NCBI RefSeq assembly: GCF_900215465.1
Contig: NZ_OBEH01000002.1
Coordinates: 804,937-868,936, forward strand
Reading direction: 5' to 3'
Source of the DNA: Flagellimonas pacifica
Lineage (GTDB): Bacteria > Bacteroidota > Bacteroidia > Flavobacteriales > Flavobacteriaceae
DNA: 64,000 nt
In this document: one piece after another, positions 1 through 7,989 of the stretch
How the letters are laid out: the number at the start of each line of letters is the position of its first letter
Numbering within the stretch: position 1 is the stretch's first letter
Position numbers and translations under genes: made by a program
The notes under the pieces: generated by a model
What the model saw: only the letters and a program-made list of their open reading frames with translations
Databases searched by the model: none
Told to the model about the DNA's origin: nothing

Positions 1-1
1 A

Positions 2-1837
2 AAAATACCTTCGGATGCCATGGAAGTTATTTTGAACGGTGGCAAAGATAGTTTTGAAGTCGATTCCAAAACCTTGGGAGTAAAACGGCAATATAAAATT
101 GATTACGAGGGGATTTCCAACTTCATTAAAACCCAGTTTGATGAAGCCAATTCCACCTCCATAAAACGATGGGCAAAAGAGTATATGGACAAGGTCTCTT
201 GCCCCAATTGTGAAGGGGCAAGACTCGGAAAGGAATCCCTCTATTTTAAAATTGGTGAGAAAAACATAGCAGAATTGGCCCAATTGGATATTGCTGAGCT
301 GGCCACATTCTTTTATGAACTTCAGGATAATCTTGAGGGCAATCAAAAGAAAATTGCAGAAGAAATTGTCAAGGAAATTAAGACACGAATTCAATTTTTA
401 TTGGATGTGGGACTGGATTATCTATCCCTGAACCGAAGCTCAAAATCATTGTCCGGAGGGGAAGCGCAACGTATTAGACTGGCTACACAAATTGGGTCTC
501 AGCTGGTTGGGGTGCTTTATATTTTGGATGAGCCCAGCATTGGATTACACCAACGTGACAATGAACGTCTGATTAATTCCTTGGTATCACTTCGTGATAT
601 TGGAAACTCTGTAATTGTAGTCGAACATGATAGGGACATGATTGAGCATGCGGATTATGTAATTGATATTGGCCCCAAAGCAGGAAGGCATGGTGGGGAA
701 ATAATTTCCGAAGGAAAACCTGAAGATTTAAAGCAATATCATACCCTTACTGCTGAATACATAACTGGTGAAAGGGAAATCCCCGTTCCGCAAAACCGAA
801 GAAAAGGAACTGGAAAGAAAATAGTGCTTTCTGGATGTACAGGAAATAATTTAAAGAACGTTACGTCAGAATTTCCATTAGGAAAACTTATTGGGGTTAC
901 AGGAGTATCTGGCAGTGGAAAATCTACCCTGATTAATGAAACCCTCTACCCTATCATGAATGCCCACTACTTTAATGGGGTCAAAAAACCTATGCCCTAT
1001 AAAAAGATAACAGGACTACAACATATTGACAAAGTGATTGATATCAATCAATCACCCATAGGTCGAACTCCACGCTCCAACCCTGCAACCTATACCGGTA
1101 CTTTTAGCGAAATCAGGGCGTTATTTGCTAAAACCACCGAAGCGACCATTAGAGGTTATAAACCAGGAAGGTTCAGTTTTAATGTGGCTGGGGGAAGGTG
1201 TGAAACATGTCAAGGAGGAGGCCTTAAAGTCATTGAAATGAACTTTTTGCCAGATGTATATGTAGAATGTGAAACCTGTAACGGAAAACGTTTTAATAGG
1301 GAGACCTTGGAAATACGATACAAAGGAAAATCCATTGCCGATGTTTTGGAAATGACCATTAATGAAGCCGTGGATTTCTTTGAGAACATTCCCAAAATCC
1401 ATAGAAAACTTAAAACCATCAAAGATGTTGGCTTGGGCTATATTTCCCTTGGGCAACAGTCCACTACCTTATCTGGAGGGGAAGCACAGCGTGTAAAATT
1501 GGCTACGGAACTTTCCAAAAGGGATACCGGGAATACATTTTACATTCTAGATGAACCCACAACGGGACTACATTTTGAAGACATTAGGGTGCTTATGGAA
1601 GTTTTAAACCAATTGGTAGACAAAGGAAATACTATTTTGGTCATAGAACATAATATGGACGTTATTAAAATGATGGACCATATCATTGATATTGGGTACG
1701 AGGGTGGCCGTGGTGGTGGAATGATCGTTGCCAAGGGAACCCCAGAAGAAGTAGCAAAAGACAATAAAAGTTATACAGCCAAGTTTTTGAAGAAGGAGTT
1801 GGACATTTCCAAGCGCAAGATTGCGCCTGCGATTTAA
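2..1837 (+). CDS. uvrA: UvrABC excinuclease subunit A, C-terminal part (5' end outside window)
   Basis: ATPase and DNA-damage sensor of nucleotide excision repair; it acts as a dimer that loads UvrB at lesions. The reading frame is open from base 2, before the first in-window ATG at 20, and the residues there fit the interior of UvrA, so the gene begins upstream. About 611 of the usual ~940 residues are present. Visible landmarks are the first ABC signature LSGGEAQRIRLAT near visible residue 150, a second Walker A GVSGSGKS near 301, a zinc finger made of two CETC motifs (near 400 and 20 residues later), and the second signature LSGGEAQRVKLAT near 490. The stop lies 14 bases before the next gene on the same strand, so the two may be co-transcribed. 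Confidence 0.97.
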   Translation, partial: KIPSDAMEVILNGGKDSFEVDSKTLGVKRQYKIDYEGISNFIKTQFDEANSTSIKRWAKEYMDKVSCPNCEGARLGKESLYFKIGEKNIAELAQLDIAELATFFYELQDNLEGNQKKIAEEIVKEIKTRIQFLLDVGLDYLSLNRSSKSLSGGEAQRIRLATQIGSQLVGVLYILDEPSIGLHQRDNERLINSLVSLRDIGNSVIVVEHDRDMIEHADYVIDIGPKAGRHGGEIISEGKPEDLKQYHTLTAEYITGEREIPVPQNRRKGTGKKIVLSGCTGNNLKNVTSEFPLGKLIGVTGVSGSGKSTLINETLYPIMNAHYFNGVKKPMPYKKITGLQHIDKVIDINQSPIGRTPRSNPATYTGTFSEIRALFAKTTEATIRGYKPGRFSFNVAGGRCETCQGGGLKVIEMNFLPDVYVECETCNGKRFNRETLEIRYKGKSIADVLEMTINEAVDFFENIPKIHRKLKTIKDVGLGYISLGQQSTTLSGGEAQRVKLATELSKRDTGNTFYILDEPTTGLHFEDIRVLMEVLNQLVDKGNTILVIEHNMDVIKMMDHIIDIGYEGGRGGGMIVAKGTPEEVAKDNKSYTAKFLKKELDISKRKIAPAI

Positions 1838-1851
1838 TATAAAATATTCAT

Positions 1852-2538
1852 ATGCGAAAAGAACAACATCACAAGGGATGGAATGAAATAAAGACAAACG
1901 ACTCATGGGCCATATTCAAAATTATGGGTGAGTTTGTCAGTGGATTTGAAAAAATGAGTGCCATTGGTCCTTGTGTTTCAATTTTTGGTTCTGCTCGGAC
2001 AAAACCAGGGGAAGCTTATTATGAACTTTCCGTAAAAGTGGCCAAAAGAGTTGCAGAAGCTGGCTATGGCATTATTACCGGAGGTGGCCCCGGAATTATG
2101 GAAGCGGGTAACAAAGGTGCTAATTTGGCCGGTGGTACATCCGTTGGACTTAATATTGACCTTCCCTTTGAACAACATGACAACCCATATATTGACGATG
2201 ACAAGAGTTTGGATTTTGATTATTTTTTTGTTCGAAAAGTAATGTTTGTTAAATATTCACAAGGGTTTGTAGTGATGCCTGGCGGATTTGGCACTTTGGA
2301 TGAACTTTTTGAAGCTATCACTCTAATTCAGACCAATAAAATTCACACATTCCCAATCATTCTTGTAGGGTCAGAATTTTGGAGCGGACTTTTTGATTGG
2401 ATAAAAAATACAATGTTAGAGGCTGGTAACATAAGCCCGAAGGATTTGGACCTCATTAAAATTGTAGATACCGAAGAAGAGGTGGTCCAAATCATTGACG
2501 CATTTTACAAAGGACGTAACCTTAGTCCTAATTTCTAA
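1852..2538 (+). CDS. TIGR00730 / LOG family Rossmann-fold protein
   Basis: Member of the LOG ('lysine decarboxylase-like') family, whose characterised members are cytokinin riboside 5'-monophosphate phosphoribohydrolases, i.e. nucleotide N-glycosidases. The family nucleotide-binding features are present: GGGPGIMEA near residues 76-84 and PGGFGTLDE near 143-151. At 228 residues it has the usual length. The ATG is 14 bases after uvrA, so it may be transcribed with it. In bacteria that make no cytokinins the true substrate is often unknown, so only the family call is firm. Confidence 0.9.
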   Translation: MRKEQHHKGWNEIKTNDSWAIFKIMGEFVSGFEKMSAIGPCVSIFGSARTKPGEAYYELSVKVAKRVAEAGYGIITGGGPGIMEAGNKGANLAGGTSVGLNIDLPFEQHDNPYIDDDKSLDFDYFFVRKVMFVKYSQGFVVMPGGFGTLDELFEAITLIQTNKIHTFPIILVGSEFWSGLFDWIKNTMLEAGNISPKDLDLIKIVDTEEEVVQIIDAFYKGRNLSPNF

Positions 2539-2549
2539 ACCCACAAACT

Positions 2550-5387
2550 TTGGTTATCAAATATTTCATTCAACGGATTGCATTCCTATTTTGTTTCTTT
2601 CTATGTCACCTAGCAATAAGTCAACATAGAAACGAAATCAATGCCACCTTGGATGATACGACCAAGGAAATACAGATAACGCAAAAATTTACTTATAACA
2701 ATACTTCGGATGATGGCCTTTCCGTTCTCTATTTTAATGATTGGAACCATGCATATGCCAATAAAAATACGGCCTTAGCAAAACGTTTTGCAGAAGAATT
2801 CAAGCGTAGTTTGCATTTGGCAAAAGACAAAGAAAGAGGCAGTACCAACTTAATAAGTATTGTTGATGATGCATATACTGGTTTAAGTTGGGATCGAATT
2901 GGAAACAGGGATATCATTAGGATTGATTTAGCAAGTATTTTGGACCCAGGACAGTCCATTCAACTTTTTTTGACCTATAAGATCAGACTTCCCAATAGCA
3001 AGTTTACATCCTATGGGTTTAATCCCTTTGGTGAATACTATTTAAAAAATTGGTACTTGACCCCTGCTGTATACGATGGGGAATGGAGGCTCTATGACAA
3101 TATGAATTTAGATGACCTGTTCACTGATGTCACCAAAACAACCATTAACTTCACTTATCCAGAAAAACTTTTTTTATCAACCAATTTTAGCGACTCTGGA
3201 AACACTAGTTTTCCTGGTGGACAACATGTACAATTGAATGGTGAAAATCGAAAAAATTGTGAAATCATATTGAGTAAAACCAAAAGATTCACCAAACATG
3301 TTACAAGGTTCCTCACGGTTACCACAGATATGGAATCCAATAAGTATGATGTAGCTTCCCAAGGCATCTCCATCAGCAAGATTGTTCAATTTTTAAGTGA
3401 GAATCTAGGCGGTTATCCACACTATAACCTTATGGTCAGTGAGCTTGACTATAATAAAAGCCCCTTATATGGTATTAGCCAGCTTCCTTCTTTTATAAGA
3501 CCATATGAGGCACAGTTCCAGTTTGAAATGAAGTTTCTAAAAACAGCACTTCAAAGTTTCCTAAAGGAAACCCTGTTTTTAGATCCAAGAAGAGAGCGCT
3601 GGGTAAAAGATGCCATAGAAAATTATCTTATGATAAAGTATGTGGAAGAATATTACCCTAACCAAAAACTTGCAGGTAAGCTATCAAGGCTTTGGGGGTT
3701 TAAAAGTTTTCATTTGGCTAAAATGGACTTTAATGAACAATATGCACTGTTAAGCATGCTTTCTGCCCGTAAAAATATAGATCAGGCGTTGACTACACCC
3801 AACGATTCACTTATAAAATTCAATGAAAAAATCGCCAATCGGTATAAAGCCGGATTGGGTATGTCCTATTTATCTGAATATCTGGGCACGAAGAAAATAG
3901 ATAGCAGCATCTTATCATTTTATAAAACCCATAGCCTAAAGCCAAATGTAACAGCTCTGGATTTTAGAAAAACCATAGAACAATTTGCAGATAAAGAAAT
4001 TGATTGGTTCTTTGATGAATATGTTTCAACCAGGAAAAAGATAGACTATAAAATTAAGAGGATAGATAAAACTGAAGATTCGATCACTTTTGTCATAAAA
4101 AACAAAAGAGGTACAAAAGTGCCTATTTCCCTGTTTGGTCTTAAAAAAGATTCTGTTGTTTCTAAATACTGGTTTACTGGTATAGATACTTCCAGAACGT
4201 TTACCATTCCTAGAAACAATGAAGATCGACTGGTATTAAATTACGATCAAAAAATCCCCGAGTTCAACCAAAGGGATAATTGGAAGACCTTAAATGGTTT
4301 CTTTTCAAGTAACAAAAAATTGAAGTTTCAATTTTTCAAGGATACAGAGGACCCTGATTACAATCAGATTTTCTACGTTCCTGTTGCAAATTTCAACGTC
4401 TATGACGGTGTTACCCCTGGACTTAGGATTTATAATAAAACATTCCTAGAGAGACCGTTTCAGTACGATTTCTCTCCTACCTACTCCTTTCTAGAAAAGA
4501 CACTTGTCGGCAGGGCCAGTTTCCGGTATAGAAAGTACCATGGGAAAAGTGGTCTTTACGTTTCCAATTATTCTTTTTCTGGATCCACCTCGCATTTTCA
4601 GGTTAATTCCCGTTTTGCTACTTTGACGCCGGCCATAAGTTTTGGCTGGAGACCAGATGATTTAATCTCAAATAGAAGACAATCGCTACTAGTTAGATAT
4701 AGAAGTGTTTTCAGGGATATTGATGAAAACATTATGGGTGAAATAGATACAGAACCAGATTACGGAGTTCTAAATGTAAGATTTAGGGATATAGATAACA
4801 ATATCTTAAATTATACATCTTGGTTTTTGGATGCTCAGCATTCAAGTGATTTCACCAAATTGGCTTTTGAACTGGAATATAGAAAACTTTTTGAAAGCAA
4901 TAGACAATTAAATCTACGCTTTTATGCAGGCAAGTTTTTAAGGAACAAAACCGAATCTGATTTTTTCAGTTTTGCCTTGGACAGACCTACAGATTATATG
5001 TTCGATCTAAACTACTTAGGAAGGTCTGAAAACTCAGGAATATATAGCCAACAGATTATAATAGCTGAAGGAGGTTTCAAATCCAGGTTAGAAAATCCAT
5101 TTGCAAACGATTGGATTGCCACAACAAATGCCAGTGCCAATATATGGAGATGGATAGAAGCCTATGGCGATTTAGGCTATATTAAAAGTAAAAGACAAGA
5201 TCCACGATTTGTATATGATTCGGGTATTAGATTAAATCTTGTTACCGATTACTTCGAACTTTATTTTCCCGTATATTCCAACAGAGGGTGGGAAATTGCC
5301 CAACCTGATTATGGACAACGCATACGCTTTATAGTGACCATAAGTCCTAGAACACTCATTGGGCTCTTTACCAGAAAATGGTTTTAG
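2550..5387 (+). CDS. M1-like (gluzincin-fold) secreted protein with barrel-like C-terminus; zinc motif missing
   Basis: A 945-residue protein beginning at a TTG, with a hydrophobic signal peptide (FLFCFFLCHLAIS) in the first 25 residues. Residues ~30-500 follow the layout of M1 aminopeptidases: an N-terminal beta domain and then a helical domain with a WVKDAIENYL segment that resembles the 'W-x-x-EGFATY' part of the M1 site. No HExxH motif exists anywhere in the protein, so zinc peptidase activity is doubtful. From about residue 600 on it is rich in alternating aromatic and polar strands, ending in aromatic FTRKWF, as expected for an outer-membrane barrel; this part is inferred. It starts 11 bases after the LOG gene and is probably in the same transcription unit. 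It could be a surface scaffold or a non-catalytic homologue. Confidence 0.65.
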   Translation: MVIKYFIQRIAFLFCFFLCHLAISQHRNEINATLDDTTKEIQITQKFTYNNTSDDGLSVLYFNDWNHAYANKNTALAKRFAEEFKRSLHLAKDKERGSTNLISIVDDAYTGLSWDRIGNRDIIRIDLASILDPGQSIQLFLTYKIRLPNSKFTSYGFNPFGEYYLKNWYLTPAVYDGEWRLYDNMNLDDLFTDVTKTTINFTYPEKLFLSTNFSDSGNTSFPGGQHVQLNGENRKNCEIILSKTKRFTKHVTRFLTVTTDMESNKYDVASQGISISKIVQFLSENLGGYPHYNLMVSELDYNKSPLYGISQLPSFIRPYEAQFQFEMKFLKTALQSFLKETLFLDPRRERWVKDAIENYLMIKYVEEYYPNQKLAGKLSRLWGFKSFHLAKMDFNEQYALLSMLSARKNIDQALTTPNDSLIKFNEKIANRYKAGLGMSYLSEYLGTKKIDSSILSFYKTHSLKPNVTALDFRKTIEQFADKEIDWFFDEYVSTRKKIDYKIKRIDKTEDSITFVIKNKRGTKVPISLFGLKKDSVVSKYWFTGIDTSRTFTIPRNNEDRLVLNYDQKIPEFNQRDNWKTLNGFFSSNKKLKFQFFKDTEDPDYNQIFYVPVANFNVYDGVTPGLRIYNKTFLERPFQYDFSPTYSFLEKTLVGRASFRYRKYHGKSGLYVSNYSFSGSTSHFQVNSRFATLTPAISFGWRPDDLISNRRQSLLVRYRSVFRDIDENIMGEIDTEPDYGVLNVRFRDIDNNILNYTSWFLDAQHSSDFTKLAFELEYRKLFESNRQLNLRFYAGKFLRNKTESDFFSFALDRPTDYMFDLNYLGRSENSGIYSQQIIIAEGGFKSRLENPFANDWIATTNASANIWRWIEAYGDLGYIKSKRQDPRFVYDSGIRLNLVTDYFELYFPVYSNRGWEIAQPDYGQRIRFIVTISPRTLIGLFTRKWF

Positions 5388-5408
5388 TTTGATATATTCT
5401 TAAAAAAA

Positions 5409-5454
5409 AGGTGTTTAAAAGCAACGATTTTAAAAAATAACCCCTCAAACACCT
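5409..5454 (+). terminator. Possible terminator after the M1-like gene
   Basis: Arms AGGTGTTT (5409-5416) and AAACACCT (5447-5454) are perfect inverted repeats followed by CTTTTATT. The 30-base AT-rich loop is long for an intrinsic terminator, so this is tentative. Confidence 0.35.
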
Positions 5455-5492
5455 CTTTTATTATCAAATTATCACTTTTACAATCATTTTTG

Positions 5493-5526
5493 TTGTTGCC
5501 AATTTGAATGCATTTTCGTAATTTCG
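5493..5526 (+). promoter_or_regulatory. Candidate Bacteroidota promoter for the E1 dehydrogenase gene
   Basis: TTG at 5493-5495 and TAATTTCG at 5519-5526, 23 bases apart, resemble the Bacteroidota -33 TTTG / -7 TAnnTTTG pair. The start codon follows 20 bases after the -7 element. Pattern match only. Confidence 0.4.
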
Positions 5527-5545
5527 CAAAAATCTTCAATAGCCC

Positions 5546-7957
5546 ATGAAGCCAGATTCAAGAACTAGCAACGATATTTCTTTTGATGATTTCCAATCTC
5601 AAATCCTTCAGGATTACAAGATTGCGGTTACCAGCAGGGAATGTAGTTTATTGGGAAGAAGGGAAGTACTGTCAGGAAAAGCCAAGTTCGGAATTTTTGG
5701 AGACGGTAAGGAACTTCCTCAATTGGCAATGGCCAGAGCTTTTCAAGATGGGGATTTTAGAAGTGGTTACTACAGGGACCAGACTTTTATGATGGCCCTT
5801 GGATATTTAAGTCCCAAGGAGTTTTTTCATGGACTATATGCCACTACCGACTTGAAAAAGGAACCCATGAGCGCAGGGAGGCAAATGGGCGGGCATTTTG
5901 TTACCCATAGTTTGAATGAGGATGGCACATGGAAAGATTTGACCAAACAAAAAAACAGCAGTGCGGATATTTCATGTACAGCTGGTCAAATGCCACGCTT
6001 ACTTGGATTAGCACAAGCTTCTAAAATATATAGGAATTTAACGGATATAAATCAAACAAACTTTTCCAACAATGGAAACGAGGTTGCTTGGGGCACTATT
6101 GGCAATGCAAGTACCAGTGAAGGGCATTTTTTTGAAACATTAAATGCCGCTGGGGTAATGCAAGTACCCATGGTTATGTGCGTTTGGGATGATGCCTATG
6201 GAATTTCAGTCCCTGCTGAATTTCATACCACAAAAGGAGACATTTCAGAGGTCTTAAAGGGATTGCAAAGAGATGAAAATGGAGAGGGTTTTGAAATCTT
6301 AAAAGTAAAAGGATGGGATTATACTGCACTTATCCATGCTTTTGAGAATGCCTCGGATATAGCTAGAGAAAACCATGTTCCCGTACTTATTCATGTAACA
6401 GAGCTAACGCAGCCCCAGGGGCATTCAACTTCTGGTTCTCATGAGCGTTACAAGTCTGAAGAGCGTCTGGAGTGGGAAAGAGAAAATGATTGTAACAAAC
6501 GCTTTCGAGAATGGGTTCTTGAAAACAAAATCGTTACAGAACAGGAGTTAAAGAGCATAGAACGGGAGATAAAACAAAATGTGCGAGCTTCTAAGAAAGA
6601 AGCTTGGTCAGAATTCCTAAAACCTCATTTAAGTGCTAAAAAGCAACTTGTGCAGTTACTGGAAAATGTTGCCAGCAAAAGCCCAAACCGCACATTCATT
6701 TCTAAGATAAAAAATGACCTTATTGCCATAGAAGAGCCCTTAAAAAAAGATTTGGCCTCGAAGTCCAGAAAGGCTCTACGCTATCTGATTGGTGAAACAA
6801 CGCATGAAAAAGTATTGCTTCTGCAATGGATCAAGGATTTTGTATCAACCACTCAACCCAAGTTTAGTTCACATCTTTATAGTCAGCATTCCGATAAAGC
6901 TACTGGAATTCAAGCTTTAAAGCCTTCATACAGTGACAATGGTGAGCAAGTAGACGGAAGAATTATTTTACGGGATAATTTTGATGCACTTTTCAATAAG
7001 TATCCCCAGGCTATGATTTTTGGAGAAGATACCGGAAACATTGGTGATGTTAACCAAGGATTGGAAGGATTACAAAAGAAATATGGTGCTCTTAGAATTG
7101 CCGATACCGGAATACGGGAAGCCACTATTGTTGGGCAGGGAATTGGACTTGCCCATAGAGGGTTAAGACCTATTGCAGAAATACAATACTTGGATTATAT
7201 CCTTTATGGACTGCAAACTTTAAGTGATGACTTGGCAACACTGTTATATCGTTCCGTAGGAAAACAAAAAGCGCCGCTCATTATAAGAACCAGAGGACAT
7301 AGGTTAGAAGGCATCTGGCATTCAGGCTCTCCTATGGGTGGGTTGATTCATTTGTTAAGAGGTATGTACATTCTTGTTCCTCGAAATATGACACAAGCTG
7401 CGGGTTTTTATAACACTCTAATGAAAAGTGATGAACCGGCATTGGTAATTGAAAGCCTTAATGGCTATAGACTCAAAGAAAAGAAACCGGATAATTTAGG
7501 CGAGTTTTGTACCCCAATTGGAAAAGTAGAAGTCATGAAAAAAGGAAGTGATATTACACTACTTTCTTATGGATCTACTCTTCGAATAGTAGAAAAGGTG
7601 GCAAATGAGTTAATTGAGGTGGGAATTGATGCAGAAGTATTGGATGCACAAACCCTTCTTCCCTTTGATCTTGAACATGATGTAGTAAAGAGTCTTAAAA
7701 AGACCAATAGGCTTCTCATTATTGATGAAGATGTTCCTGGAGGGTGCTCAGCCTATCTTTTACAAGAAATCATTGAAAAACAAGGTGGTTATCAATTCTT
7801 GGACAGTGCCCCACAAACGCTAACAGCAAAAGCTCACCGTCCGGCTTATGCATCGGATGGAGATTATTTTTCCAAGCCTAATGCCGAGGATATCTTTGAA
7901 AAGGTCTATGAAATAATGCACGAGAGCAATCCTGAAGAATACCCAACACTCAAATAA
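5546..7957 (+). CDS. Fused alpha/beta E1 component of a 2-oxoacid dehydrogenase complex
   Basis: Thiamine-diphosphate-dependent decarboxylase of a 2-oxoacid (probably branched-chain 2-oxoacid) dehydrogenase complex, with both subunits in one 803-residue chain. Residues ~1-420 are the alpha half, with the ThDP loop near 185-218. The beta half runs from about 460 to the end and includes FGEDTGNIGDVNQG and AEIQYLDY. In the ThDP motif the canonical GDG...NN reads GNA...DD, which I believe is usual for the fused Bacteroidota form. No E2 or E3 genes are adjacent, so the complex is assembled from dispersed genes. Pyruvate or 2-oxoglutarate cannot be excluded as substrate. The gene ends in a strong bidirectional terminator. 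Confidence 0.88.
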   Translation: MKPDSRTSNDISFDDFQSQILQDYKIAVTSRECSLLGRREVLSGKAKFGIFGDGKELPQLAMARAFQDGDFRSGYYRDQTFMMALGYLSPKEFFHGLYATTDLKKEPMSAGRQMGGHFVTHSLNEDGTWKDLTKQKNSSADISCTAGQMPRLLGLAQASKIYRNLTDINQTNFSNNGNEVAWGTIGNASTSEGHFFETLNAAGVMQVPMVMCVWDDAYGISVPAEFHTTKGDISEVLKGLQRDENGEGFEILKVKGWDYTALIHAFENASDIARENHVPVLIHVTELTQPQGHSTSGSHERYKSEERLEWERENDCNKRFREWVLENKIVTEQELKSIEREIKQNVRASKKEAWSEFLKPHLSAKKQLVQLLENVASKSPNRTFISKIKNDLIAIEEPLKKDLASKSRKALRYLIGETTHEKVLLLQWIKDFVSTTQPKFSSHLYSQHSDKATGIQALKPSYSDNGEQVDGRIILRDNFDALFNKYPQAMIFGEDTGNIGDVNQGLEGLQKKYGALRIADTGIREATIVGQGIGLAHRGLRPIAEIQYLDYILYGLQTLSDDLATLLYRSVGKQKAPLIIRTRGHRLEGIWHSGSPMGGLIHLLRGMYILVPRNMTQAAGFYNTLMKSDEPALVIESLNGYRLKEKKPDNLGEFCTPIGKVEVMKKGSDITLLSYGSTLRIVEKVANELIEVGIDAEVLDAQTLLPFDLEHDVVKSLKKTNRLLIIDEDVPGGCSAYLLQEIIEKQGGYQFLDSAPQTLTAKAHRPAYASDGDYFSKPNAEDIFEKVYEIMHESNPEEYPTLK

Positions 7958-7988
7958 AAAAGAAGCCCGCCAAAGCGGGCTTCTTTTT
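7957..7988. terminator. Bidirectional intrinsic terminator
   Basis: A 14-bp stem, AAAAAGAAGCCCGC / GCGGGCTTCTTTTT, with a CAAA loop, lies between the convergent E1 gene and the M16 gene. T-runs on both strands suit termination in both directions. Confidence 0.93.
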
Positions 7989-7989
7989 T

